64,000 nucleotides of DNA from CALLMM01 sp964429855 (GTDB taxonomy: Bacteria > Armatimonadota > Chthonomonadetes > Chthonomonadales > CAJBBX01): positions 1 through 64,000 of the forward strand of contig CAYSDM010000009.1 in assembly GCA_964429855.1 (NCBI GenBank), in the 5' to 3' direction. The position numbers and the translations under genes are program-made. Position 1 is the first letter of the stretch. Each line of letters begins with the position of its first letter. The notes beneath the pieces were generated by a model, which saw only the letters and a list, made by a program, of their open reading frames with translations, was not told the origin of the DNA and searched no databases. Shown one piece after another: positions 1 to 7,920 of the stretch.

Positions 1-2
1 GG

Positions 3-1487
3 GAGGTGGTCAGCGGGACGGACAGGCTGCGAGTCGTTACGGGCGGGCAGGTGGAGGGATCGTTCGCGGGAGTCGCCTCCGTCCGCGCGACCGTAGACGG
101 CAAGACCAGCGCCAACGCCGATGTCGGCGTGCTGGCAACGACCCTGCGATCCTACCAAGACAACGACCGATGGGACTATACCTTCACCGGCAGTGTACAG
201 CAGGGAAGCTCTGTCCAGAACTTCAGCGGAAAAGCGGTCTTCTATGTGGAGGAAGGTCAGCTTGACGGAACGCCCGTTCTTCTTTTGACACAGGGACTCA
301 GCTTTGATGGTATTGGCCAGGAACTACCGCGCCAGGTCTTCGCGCTGCGTCAGGAGAACGGGACTGGCGACCTCACGATCCTGGCGGATAACGGGGACGA
401 ATATGGTACGGAGCGAAAAGCGACCCAGCCGGGAGTTCTCTATCCGGGCAGATGGCGAGAGGGGCTGAATCTGGACTCCCGGATCCGGTACAGCACCGGA
501 GCAGAGGAGCAGATCACGCTGAAGGTGACGGGAGCCGAAAAGGTGACCGTCCCGCAGGGAACCTTTAGCTGCTGGAAAACCGAGATCACCACCACCGACG
601 CCGACGGCACTCTCCAGAGTGAGGAGTGGTGGGCGCCGGAGGCGGGCGTCCCGGTGAAGTTCACCCTGCGCTGGCAGGACAGCGACGGGGCGAAGTATAC
701 CCTGACGGCGATCCTGCAGAAGATGGGTCTTGACGGAACCAACCGGGACGGGACGCCGGGGTGCCATGATACTCCCGCGGGGAACTTTTCTGATTTCGGA
801 GTCGAGGTTACTACCACCGGCAATCCCGCGGATGACGCCCTGATCCGCCGCGAGTTTGACCAGCAGGTGGAGTCCTTTGAGCTCTCTTCGCGCAATATCC
901 GCTACCGGCTGTTCCGGGAGTATATCGAAAACGCCAAAGCGCTTGGAGACGGGCAGATTCTTCTGGGGCTGAATCTCCTGGAGAACATCCGCAGCCAGTT
1001 CGGCGAAGAAGCGGCGGCGGGCATCATCGCCCACGAGATGGCGCATCAGTTTCAGTTCGTCAACTTCCCAGAGCTGGCTATAGGAGTGACAAAGTGGCAG
1101 GAGCTGGAGGCGGACGCCTTTGCCGGTTTCTACCTGGCGTTCAAGGAGGGGCTGACCGAGCCGCAGGTAATCGGGTTTATTGACGCCATCGCCAGTAAGG
1201 GGGACTATAACTTTAACTCTCCCGATCATCACGGCACGCCCGATGAACGCCGGTACGCCGCCAGCATGGGGTACATCACAGCGCAACAGCACAAGGTTGA
1301 TCCATATACCATCGAGGAGCTGCACAACGTCTTCTATCCGCTGCTGGATCCGCCGCCGCCGCCGGGTTCCCGGGCTGCCGACAGGTACCTGCTGACGCGC
1401 AACGTGGATTTCGCGAAGGTGGAGCGAGCGCGGAAGCGGGTGGAGCAGGAGCTGATCAAACGGGGCTATCGTCCGCCGAAACGTTGA
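3..1487 (+). CDS. Partial secreted-type zinc metalloprotease with DUF3108-like N-terminal region
   Basis: The frame is open to the left edge, so the N-terminus is missing. Counting from the GTG at position 6, residues 1-240 are beta-rich and contain a stretch (VTVPQGTFSCWK followed by EEWWAPEAGVPVKF) that resembles DUF3108-type periplasmic domains. The C-terminal half carries a zinc-peptidase signature: HEMAH at about 343-347 and the downstream glutamate in ELEADAFAG at about 368, which fits the HExxH...E gluzincin pattern. A short proline run (PPPPPG) precedes the C-terminus. The likely role is a periplasmic or surface protease, but the substrate is unknown. The pairing of the two regions is my reading; without the N-terminus I cannot confirm a signal peptide. 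Confidence 0.75.
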   Translation, partial: EVVSGTDRLRVVTGGQVEGSFAGVASVRATVDGKTSANADVGVLATTLRSYQDNDRWDYTFTGSVQQGSSVQNFSGKAVFYVEEGQLDGTPVLLLTQGLSFDGIGQELPRQVFALRQENGTGDLTILADNGDEYGTERKATQPGVLYPGRWREGLNLDSRIRYSTGAEEQITLKVTGAEKVTVPQGTFSCWKTEITTTDADGTLQSEEWWAPEAGVPVKFTLRWQDSDGAKYTLTAILQKMGLDGTNRDGTPGCHDTPAGNFSDFGVEVTTTGNPADDALIRREFDQQVESFELSSRNIRYRLFREYIENAKALGDGQILLGLNLLENIRSQFGEEAAAGIIAHEMAHQFQFVNFPELAIGVTKWQELEADAFAGFYLAFKEGLTEPQVIGFIDAIASKGDYNFNSPDHHGTPDERRYAASMGYITAQQHKVDPYTIEELHNVFYPLLDPPPPPGSRAADRYLLTRNVDFAKVERARKRVEQELIKRGYRPPKR

Positions 1488-1498
1488 TGGACGGAACA

Positions 1499-1522
1499 GA
1501 GGCGCGCCGCGCGGCGCGCCTC
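1499..1522. terminator. 24-bp perfect palindrome between convergent genes
   Basis: GAGGCGCGCCGC is followed directly by its reverse complement, giving a very GC-rich potential stem. It lies between the convergent stops of the metalloprotease (1487) and the DUF2993-like gene (1531). There is no strong U-tract, so terminator function is inferred from position and stem strength. Confidence 0.5.
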
Positions 1523-1530
1523 GCGCTCTT

Positions 1531-2166
1531 TCAGGAGGCGCCGTCGGGCAGGGCTTCGACGCTTTTCTGCGCCTCGATGATGGTCAGGGAGCCGGGGGAA
1601 GGACGGGACGCAGACCCGAACTCGTCCAGACGCAGTTGCAGGGAGGCGGCGGCGGCGATCAGGAACCGTCCCGGCTCCACCGTCAACGCGGTCAGGCGCA
1701 GCGGCACGGGCAGGCGGTTCACATCAAAGCCCTGCGCCAGGCGTTCATTGATTCGATCGGTGATCAGGTTGACGGCGAAGGCGGGCAGCGGCGCGCCGGC
1801 ACAATGAATCTGGCGCGGGTCGAGGCGCAGACGCGCTCCCCCCTCGATCTCGGGCACGGCGGTGACGGCGAACGGAACGGGAAGCCGTCCCGCCACCAGA
1901 TAACGCCCCTTGACGCGAATGCGCCCGGTCAGAGTCTCCACCTGCAGGTCGCGCATCTCTTTAAGAGGCGTATCCGCCAGCAGGCGGTTCAGGCTGGCTT
2001 CGGTGACGATCAGGGTCGCGTTCAGATCGGCGATGCGCAGGGTTCGCTCCGGCTGCATGGCATAGACGATGCCGCTGCCGGTGAGTTTGATCTCCTGCAG
2101 CGTGATCATCTGCCCGATCTGTATCTCCTGCGCAGTCGCCTGCGCCGCGCCGATCTTGATCTCCAT
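1531..2166 (-). CDS. DUF2993-like (LmeA-type) protein
   Basis: A 211-residue protein without an obvious signal peptide. It opens MEIKIGAAQATAQEIQIGQM and continues with the alternating beta pattern typical of DUF2993 proteins, including an ATLIVTEASLNRLL segment and a late GRFLIAAAASLQLRL strand. Family members in actinobacteria (LmeA) bind phospholipids, and those in cyanobacteria and others are uncharacterised. No catalytic residues are evident. It stands alone, convergent with the upstream protease and divergent from mreB. The assignment rests on the overall pattern rather than a diagnostic motif. Confidence 0.65.
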   Translation of the reverse strand: MEIKIGAAQATAQEIQIGQMITLQEIKLTGSGIVYAMQPERTLRIADLNATLIVTEASLNRLLADTPLKEMRDLQVETLTGRIRVKGRYLVAGRLPVPFAVTAVPEIEGGARLRLDPRQIHCAGAPLPAFAVNLITDRINERLAQGFDVNRLPVPLRLTALTVEPGRFLIAAAASLQLRLDEFGSASRPSPGSLTIIEAQKSVEALPDGAS

Positions 2167-2312
2167 CCCCTCTCCTCTGCTCCGCTTTTCCGTCGTTTCG
2201 CGCCCGTCGTCCTGTCCTGCGGGATACTTTTCGTCGCACAGCGCGCCGACACCTACCTATACGACTCGTCCGGCGCAAGGGATGCGAGAAAAAGGAATTT
2301 CCGTCGGGCAGG

Positions 2313-2334
2313 CTTCTCATGATATAATGAGAAG
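2313..2334 (+). promoter_or_regulatory. mreB promoter: extended -10 inside an inverted repeat
   Basis: TGATATAAT at 2320-2328 is an extended -10 element (TGnTATAAT). It sits inside the inverted repeat CTTCTCAT-N6-ATGAGAAG (2313-2320 and 2327-2334). No good -35 box is seen 16-18 bp upstream, as expected for extended -10 promoters. Transcription would start near 2335, leaving a leader of about 100 nt before mreB. The inverted repeat over the -10 could be an operator. The rest of the 267-bp interval 2167-2433 shows nothing else recognisable. Confidence 0.6.
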
Positions 2335-2433
2335 ATGTGAAAACGCGGACAGGGGAGTTCAGGGACAGCCGCCGATGCCAACAGCTATCTCCTCGCCTCC
2401 TCGTCACCCCCGGACAGGAGTATCACGAAATAA

Positions 2434-3474
2434 ATGGGAATTTTGCGGGGTTTGCTGGGACGCTTCTCCCGCGATATGGGAATTGATCTAGGGACGGCAA
2501 ACACTCTGGTGCATGTGCGGGGACGCGGCATTCTGCTGCGCGAGCCGTCCGTGGTTGCCATTGATAAGGAGCGAAAAACCGTACTGGCGGTGGGCGAGGA
2601 AGCCAAGCGGATGCTCGGGCGCACTCCCGGCAACATCGTGGCCATACGTCCGCTCAAAGACGGGGTGATCGCCGATTTCGATCAGACGGAGAAGATGCTC
2701 CGTTACTTCATTGACAAGGTGAACCGGCGCTCGCTGCTGGCGTCGCCGCGTGTGGTGGTGGGCATTCCTTCGGGCGTGACGGAGGTCGAGCGGCGCGCCG
2801 TGATAGACGCGACCAAAAAAGCTGGAGCGCGGGAAGCCTACCTGATCGAGGAGCCGATGGCAGCCGCGATCGGCGCGGGAATGCCGATTGTGGAGCCGAC
2901 CGGCTCGATGATTGTGGACATCGGCGGCGGAACGACCGAAGTGGCGGTGATCTCGCTGGCAGGGATCGTAACCAGCCGCTCGATTCGCGTCGCCGGAGAT
3001 GAGATAGACGAAGCCATCAGCTCCTATGTGCGTCGCACCTACAATCTCTACATCGGCGACCGCACCGCCGAGGAGGCGAAGTTTGAAGTAGGCTCCGCCT
3101 TTCCCGGAGAGACGGAGCGCAAGATGATTGTGCGCGGGCGTGACCTGATCTCCGGGCTTCCCCGCAGCGCGGAGATCACCTCCAGCGAGATTCGCGAGGC
3201 GATTCAGGAGCCGCTGAACGCGATTGTCGAGGCGGTGAAGGTGACGCTGGAGACCTGCCCGCCGGAACTGGCTGCCGATATTATGGAGCGGGGCATCGTG
3301 CTGGCAGGCGGCGGCGCGCTGCTGTCGGGGCTGGATGCGCTGATCTCGCGGGAGACCTCCATGCCGGTGCATATCGCCAAAGACCCGCTCTCCTGTGTGG
3401 TGATCGGGACCGGGCGCGTGCTGGAAGAGATCAATACCAATCCGAATCTACGCAAGGTGCTGAAAAGCGGATAG
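2434..3474 (+). CDS. mreB: Rod shape-determining protein MreB
   Basis: A 346-residue actin-like ATPase that polymerises under the inner membrane and organises the elongasome. The phosphate-1 motif DLGTANT is at residues 18-24 and the phosphate-2 motif DIGGGTTE at 162-169. The segment IVEPTGSMIVDIGGG and the adenosine motif GIVLAGGGALLSGL are characteristic. Its length is normal for the family. The N-terminal MGILRGLLGRF could form a membrane-binding amphipathic helix. It is the first gene of mreBCD, and mreC follows after a short gap. Confidence 0.97.
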   Translation: MGILRGLLGRFSRDMGIDLGTANTLVHVRGRGILLREPSVVAIDKERKTVLAVGEEAKRMLGRTPGNIVAIRPLKDGVIADFDQTEKMLRYFIDKVNRRSLLASPRVVVGIPSGVTEVERRAVIDATKKAGAREAYLIEEPMAAAIGAGMPIVEPTGSMIVDIGGGTTEVAVISLAGIVTSRSIRVAGDEIDEAISSYVRRTYNLYIGDRTAEEAKFEVGSAFPGETERKMIVRGRDLISGLPRSAEITSSEIREAIQEPLNAIVEAVKVTLETCPPELAADIMERGIVLAGGGALLSGLDALISRETSMPVHIAKDPLSCVVIGTGRVLEEINTNPNLRKVLKSG

Positions 3475-3545
3475 AGAGCCGTCTGCCGCCGGTGAACAGG
3501 GCGCTTTCTCCGGCGAGGCGGAGGTTTCAGTGCCGGGAGACTGCC

Positions 3546-4382
3546 GTGCTGCCGAGGGAGCGAGAGAACCGGCGAGGTCGTTATGCGGCGATCCTGATCT
3601 GCGTGACGCTCGGAGTGATGCTGGGCGTCTGGCGGAATCAGGCGATGGCGCGCGGACACTCCGACGGCGTGACGGCGGCGGTACGCACCGCAACCATGCC
3701 GCTCACCAAAGGCGCGTCGGATGTGGGGGACTGGTTCCGCCGACAGATCGCGGGCTTGTTTCGCTGGCGTTTGCTAGAAGCCGAAAACCGGCAGCTTCGC
3801 GCGGAGAACGCCCGGCTGCGGGAAGAGAACGCGCATCTGCGCGAGGCGGACATCACCGCGCAGCGTCTGCGCGCGCAACTGGGGTTTCCCGCCTCCCGTC
3901 CACCCGAAAAGCTGGCGGCGGATGTGGTATCGCTGCGTCCCAATCCCAACTTCAATACGATGATTATTGCGCGGGGAACCCGCGACGGAGTGAAGATGCG
4001 CAGCGTGGTGGTCGCTCCCGAAGGGGTGGTCGGTTATGTCTATGATGTGGCTCCCACCAGCGCCATCGTCCTGCTGCTGACCGACTCCAATGCCGCAATC
4101 GGCGCGATGGTACAGCGTTCCTCCTCTCGCGCCATCGGTATCTGCAAGGGAGATGACACCGACCTGCTGCAGATGACCTATCTGGAACCGGCGGCGGATG
4201 TGCAGGAGGGCGATCTGATCATCTCTTCCGGAAAGGGCGGCGAACTGGGCGTCTTCCCCAAGGGGCTGGTGATCGGGACGGTTACTGCCGTTACCAGCAG
4301 TCCTTCCGGCTCCTCGCGCAGCGTTCAGGTGCGTCCTGCCGTGAATTTTAAGCGACTCGAAGAGGTCTACGTTCTGAAATGA
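3546..4382 (+). CDS. mreC: Rod shape-determining protein MreC
   Basis: A bitopic elongasome protein linking MreB filaments to periplasmic peptidoglycan synthases. A short basic N-terminus is followed by one membrane segment (YAAILICVTLGVMLGVW). Next comes a coiled coil rich in ENRQLRAENARLREEN repeats, then two beta-barrel domains containing the usual ILLLTDSNAAIGAMV and GDLIISSGKGG. I chose GTG 3546 because GGGAG lies 6 nt upstream. An in-frame GTG at 3492 would add 18 residues but has no good ribosome binding site. Its stop overlaps the mreD start (ATGA), which suggests coupled translation. Confidence 0.93.
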   Translation: MLPRERENRRGRYAAILICVTLGVMLGVWRNQAMARGHSDGVTAAVRTATMPLTKGASDVGDWFRRQIAGLFRWRLLEAENRQLRAENARLREENAHLREADITAQRLRAQLGFPASRPPEKLAADVVSLRPNPNFNTMIIARGTRDGVKMRSVVVAPEGVVGYVYDVAPTSAIVLLLTDSNAAIGAMVQRSSSRAIGICKGDDTDLLQMTYLEPAADVQEGDLIISSGKGGELGVFPKGLVIGTVTAVTSSPSGSSRSVQVRPAVNFKRLEEVYVLK

Positions 4383-4864
4383 GCGCGGGACAGCGCATCC
4401 GACTGATGCTCGCGCTCCTCCTCTCCTTCACGCTGCATATCGCTTCCGGCAGCGGTCTCTCTCTGTTCAACGTGCAGCCCAATCTGGCTCTCCTGACACT
4501 GCTGGTCTGCTGTCTCTTCTGCGGACCGCGAACCGGCGCGTTCGGCGGGTTCTTTATGGGACTGCTGGAAGGGTCCTATGCCGCCGGTTATCTGGGCAGC
4601 TTCATCGTCACCCGCTCGCTGGCGGGGTGGCTGATCGGCGCGCTGGATGAGCGGCTCTTCCGCGATAATCCTCTGATTGCGATGGGGATCACGTTTCTCG
4701 GCACGCTGCTGGTAGAGTGCTGTTTCTTCCTCTTCGCCCCGCAGCCGCATCCAGCGCGCTACTTTCTGAACGCGCTGACCGGCTCAATCTACAATGCGGC
4801 GCTGGCGCTGCCGCTCTACTTTCTGTTGCGCCGTATTCTGATGGGCAAAAACCCCGCCGCTTAG
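4379..4864 (+). CDS. mreD: Rod shape-determining protein MreD
   Basis: A 161-residue hydrophobic protein with about five predicted membrane segments. Its size and composition match MreD, and it has the conserved-looking segment LLVCCLFCGPRTGAFGGFFMGLLEG. It starts at an ATG overlapping the mreC stop by 4 nt. In the elongasome MreD forms a membrane complex with MreC. Sequence conservation is low in this family, so the call relies heavily on position after mreBC. Confidence 0.9.
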   Translation: MSAGQRIRLMLALLLSFTLHIASGSGLSLFNVQPNLALLTLLVCCLFCGPRTGAFGGFFMGLLEGSYAAGYLGSFIVTRSLAGWLIGALDERLFRDNPLIAMGITFLGTLLVECCFFLFAPQPHPARYFLNALTGSIYNAALALPLYFLLRRILMGKNPAA

Positions 4865-4910
4865 AGGCAGACTGTCTTCTCCTCCCGGTTCACTCTCTCC
4901 AGAAAGAGAC

Positions 4911-4942
4911 AAAAAAAGAGACCGCGCTGATTGCGCGGTCTC
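4911..4942 (-). terminator. Rho-independent terminator of the TolB-like gene
   Basis: On the minus strand a perfect 10-bp stem (GAGACCGCGC / GCGCGGTCTC, loop of 5) is followed directly by seven T residues. It lies about 30 nt beyond the stop of the TolB-like gene. On the plus strand there is no T-tract, so it should not efficiently terminate mreBCD. Confidence 0.9.
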
Positions 4943-4970
4943 AGGATTTGGAGATCGTACCTTTCTGTCT

Positions 4971-7619
4971 CTATCTCGCCCAGGAGGGCTGTATGTTCAC
5001 TGCCGTGTTAGCAGTCACCTGCCGGATCACCGTTCCGCTTGTGTTCATGATAAACAGATTGTAGGCAGGATGTCCCGGCGACGGGCGGTCGCTGACAAAG
5101 ACTAACTGATTACCGTCCGCTCCCCACGAGGGCATGCCCTCAAAGGAAGTGCGCCGGGTCAGGCGGGTAAACTGGGAGCCGTCCGGGGTCATCAGGAACA
5201 GCTCGTACTGCGCGCCAGTGTTGTAGTCGGTCGTGAAAGCGATCCGGGTTCCGTCCGGTGACCAGGAAGGATCGCGCCCGAAGACCATCTGCTGGATGTT
5301 GGTGCCGTCCGGCAGCATGAGCGTCACGATCTGCAGCCCGACGCCCTGATCCTGAACATAGACGATCGCCGTGTCATCCGGGGCGTAGCTGGGAGTGACG
5401 TCCGCGAAGGTGTTATCCGTCAATCGGAGCGGGTTCGATCCATCTATGCCCATGACATAGATTTCGGAGTTGGTGTCGAACGGTCCCGTCTTATTGCGGT
5501 CGCTGACGAACAGAATCCTGGTGTTGTCGTTGGACCAGGAGGGCATATACTCGGCGGTCGTGGTGTTGGTCAGCCGGGTCTGATTGGTTCCATCCGTGTT
5601 CATGGTATAGATCTGCTTCACGCCATCGCGATCGCTGACAAAGGCGAGGGTGTAGTAGTCCGGTGACCAGGCAGGCTCTTCGTTGTTGCCGATATTCGTC
5701 AACTGCTGCAGGTTGGTGCCGTTAAAGTTGACCGTGTATATTTGACGCGTTCCGGTGCGGTTGCTGACGAAAGCGATCTGCGGATAGGGAGACCAGGACG
5801 GGCTGTAGTTCTCCGAGATATTGAAGGTGATCTGCGTCTGCACGGAGCCGTCGGCATTCATCACATATATCTGGCTGACGCCGGTGCGGTTGCTGCGGAA
5901 GGTGATCTGTCCTCCGTCCGGCGACCAGGTGGGCATATCGTCGGTGGCGACGTTGTTGGTCAATTGAATCTGATTGGCGCCGCTGGAGCGCATGAACCAG
6001 ACGTCAGTGTTGCCGGTGCGGTCGCTGGCAAAGACGATATTGCTGCCGTCCGGCGACCAGGCGGGCTGTGTATTCGCGCCGGAAATGGTCAACTTCAGGA
6101 TGCCCGTGCCGTTGATGTTCATCACATAAATCTGGTTCACACCGCCGTCATCGCTCTGGAATGCGATCTTCTGACCGTTGGGCGACCAGGCAGGACTGGA
6201 ACTGTTGCCCGGCGTGGGACCGATCTGCTGAACGTTGGTTCCGTCCGCATTCATGATATAGATCATCTGGCGACCCTGCCGGTTGCTTGTGAACACAATT
6301 CGGGCGCCGTCGGGCGAGAACGCGGGCTGGTAATCGGTCGCAGAGTTAAAGGTCAGTCGCCGCTGGTTGGTTCCGTCAAAGTTCATCACATAGATTTCCC
6401 AGTTTCCGTCCCGTTGGCTGGTAAAGGCGATCCGCCTTCTGTCCGGAGACCAGGAGGGTTGCAGGTTCGGCTGCGCGGTATTCGTCAGGCGGCTGATATT
6501 GGAGCCATCGCGGTTGACAGTGTATATCTGACTGACGCCGCCGTCGCGCTGGCTGACGAAGGCGATACGAGTCTGCGCGCGCGGACGGAAGGGCGACCAG
6601 GAAGGGCTGACATTGGTAGAGCGTGTGATGGTGAGGCGTCTCTCGTTCTGCACCGAATCGCCGCCGGCGTCGTCCGGAACCGCGAAGCGAAAATCGCAGA
6701 CATAGATCTCATTGGGCGCGCCGTCGCGGTTGCTGGCAAAAGACAGGCGATTACCATCGCGAGAATAGGCTACCAGCGTGTCGTCTCCACTGGGCGTGGT
6801 AAAGCCGGTCAACTGCTGAATCGCCGGGAAAGGAAACGGCGGAATCGGAAAGTCTTTCGACCAGATGTTCGACTGGTTAACTTGATAACTGGAGAAAATA
6901 ATACGCCCCTGGTAACCGGGAGTTTGCGTGTCCAGATCGGGAGACCATGTAGGGCTGCTGTCGGGAGCGGTATGCAGATAGCCGGAAAAAGGATCATCTA
7001 TTCCGGTGAAAATCTGCTGCTGGGAGCCGTCGGGGTTCATCGTATAGATTTCGTAGTTTCCATCACGCCCCGAGACAAAGGCGATCACGCCCTGATAGCC
7101 CGGGTTTGCGCTCTGATCAGGAGACCAGACCGGCTGAAACTCATCGGCGGCGTTGTTGGTCAGGCGGGTCTGATTGGTTCCATCGGCGTTCATCGTGTAG
7201 ATTTCGGGGTTGCCGTCCCGCGTGCTGACAAATGCGATCTGCGAACCATCCGGGGACCAGGCGGGCTGATAGTTCCATCCGGCGGTATTGGTCAACTGAA
7301 CGACCCCGGTTCCATCCGCATTCATCACAAACAGTTCAAAGCCGCCGCCGTTCCGGTTGCTGGTGAAGGCGATCAAGGAGCCGTCCGGGGAGAAAGCGGG
7401 CTGCAGATTGGGAAAATTGGGCGTGTTGGTCAGGCGGGTCTGCCCGGTTCCATTGGCGTTCATCACGTATATCTGTCCCCAGCCGCCGTCACGCTGACTG
7501 ACAAAGGCGATACGCGCCTGGGCGGATGCGGGTGCGACATGCGACAACAGGGAAAGCGAGGAAGCGAGGCAGAATGCCACTGCTGCACAGAGCCGTCTTA
7601 GCGCTGTGTATCCTTTCAT
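4971..7619 (-). CDS. Secreted TolB/WD40-like beta-propeller repeat protein (PD40)
   Basis: An 882-residue protein. A signal peptide of about 34 residues ends near APASAQA. The remainder is about twenty repeats of roughly 40 residues with the core IAFVSQRDG...QIYVMNADGTNQTRLTN...QPAWSPDGS, the PD40 repeat of the TolB C-terminal propeller. Enough blades are present for two or three propellers. The N-terminal TolB domain is absent, so this is not TolB itself. A likely role is periplasmic or surface protein or ligand binding. AAGGAG lies about 10 nt before the ATG. The gene has its own promoter (7818-7846), a leader of about 190 nt and a strong terminator, so it is monocistronic. Internal repeats make it prone to recombination and assembly errors. 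Confidence 0.9.
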   Translation of the reverse strand: MKGYTALRRLCAAVAFCLASSLSLLSHVAPASAQARIAFVSQRDGGWGQIYVMNANGTGQTRLTNTPNFPNLQPAFSPDGSLIAFTSNRNGGGFELFVMNADGTGVVQLTNTAGWNYQPAWSPDGSQIAFVSTRDGNPEIYTMNADGTNQTRLTNNAADEFQPVWSPDQSANPGYQGVIAFVSGRDGNYEIYTMNPDGSQQQIFTGIDDPFSGYLHTAPDSSPTWSPDLDTQTPGYQGRIIFSSYQVNQSNIWSKDFPIPPFPFPAIQQLTGFTTPSGDDTLVAYSRDGNRLSFASNRDGAPNEIYVCDFRFAVPDDAGGDSVQNERRLTITRSTNVSPSWSPFRPRAQTRIAFVSQRDGGVSQIYTVNRDGSNISRLTNTAQPNLQPSWSPDRRRIAFTSQRDGNWEIYVMNFDGTNQRRLTFNSATDYQPAFSPDGARIVFTSNRQGRQMIYIMNADGTNVQQIGPTPGNSSSPAWSPNGQKIAFQSDDGGVNQIYVMNINGTGILKLTISGANTQPAWSPDGSNIVFASDRTGNTDVWFMRSSGANQIQLTNNVATDDMPTWSPDGGQITFRSNRTGVSQIYVMNADGSVQTQITFNISENYSPSWSPYPQIAFVSNRTGTRQIYTVNFNGTNLQQLTNIGNNEEPAWSPDYYTLAFVSDRDGVKQIYTMNTDGTNQTRLTNTTTAEYMPSWSNDNTRILFVSDRNKTGPFDTNSEIYVMGIDGSNPLRLTDNTFADVTPSYAPDDTAIVYVQDQGVGLQIVTLMLPDGTNIQQMVFGRDPSWSPDGTRIAFTTDYNTGAQYELFLMTPDGSQFTRLTRRTSFEGMPSWGADGNQLVFVSDRPSPGHPAYNLFIMNTSGTVIRQVTANTAVNIQPSWAR

Positions 7620-7735
7620 CTATCAAGTCTCCTTATTACGGTCGCCCCGACCGATGGGGTCGTATGGGAGTAGGTCCGCGGGAATTAGAACCGGGTGTGA
7701 ACCTGTTCCGAAGGCGGTTTCGGTATGCAGTAGCG

Positions 7736-7792
7736 CCGGTCTGCTGCGGCAGAAGAAGGCATAGGGGAAGGAAGATGCCGCGTCAGACCGGT
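7736..7792 (-). other. Long hairpin in the 5' leader of the TolB-like gene
   Basis: CCGGTCTG plus GCGGC (7736-7750) can pair with GCCGC plus CAGACCGG (7777-7791), with a small internal bulge and a loop of about 25 nt. It lies in the middle of the leader of about 190 nt between the promoter and the start codon. A second small hairpin (CCGAA / TTCGG) lies closer to the start. No known riboswitch consensus was recognised. Confidence 0.45.
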
Positions 7793-7817
7793 AATCTTAC
7801 GGTCAAAAAACGAGAGC

Positions 7818-7846
7818 ATTATAGTAGCCTGCACATATCCTGTCAA
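7818..7846 (-). promoter_or_regulatory. Consensus sigma-70 promoter for the TolB-like gene
   Basis: Reading the minus strand: TTGACA (7846-7841), a 17-bp spacer, TATAAT (7823-7818). Both hexamers are perfect. The predicted start is near 7811, about 190 nt before the ATG at 7619. Confidence 0.85.
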
Positions 7847-7920
7847 GCTATTTCGGCGAACCCGACGGGCAATCCTGCTGCTGCGCTCGATAATATTGCG
7901 CAGGTTTTTCCATGACAGGC

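Noticed and set aside
5425..5440. GGGTTCGATCC, resembling a tRNA T-loop
   Set aside because: It lies inside the TolB-like coding sequence and no acceptor, D or anticodon arms fit around it.
5742..7601. A 619-codon open frame on the plus strand opposite the TolB-like gene
   Set aside because: It mirrors the repeats of the real gene, has no signal, motif or ribosome binding site, and the opposite strand has a full promoter, signal peptide and terminator.
4971..7619. Regular repeats that might be a CRISPR-like or tandem array
   Set aside because: They are degenerate repeats of about 120 nt that encode PD40 propeller blades in one open frame.
4971..7619. Assignment as TolB of the Tol-Pal system
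   Set aside because: The N-terminal TolB domain and tolQRA/pal neighbours are missing, and the repeat number is far too high.
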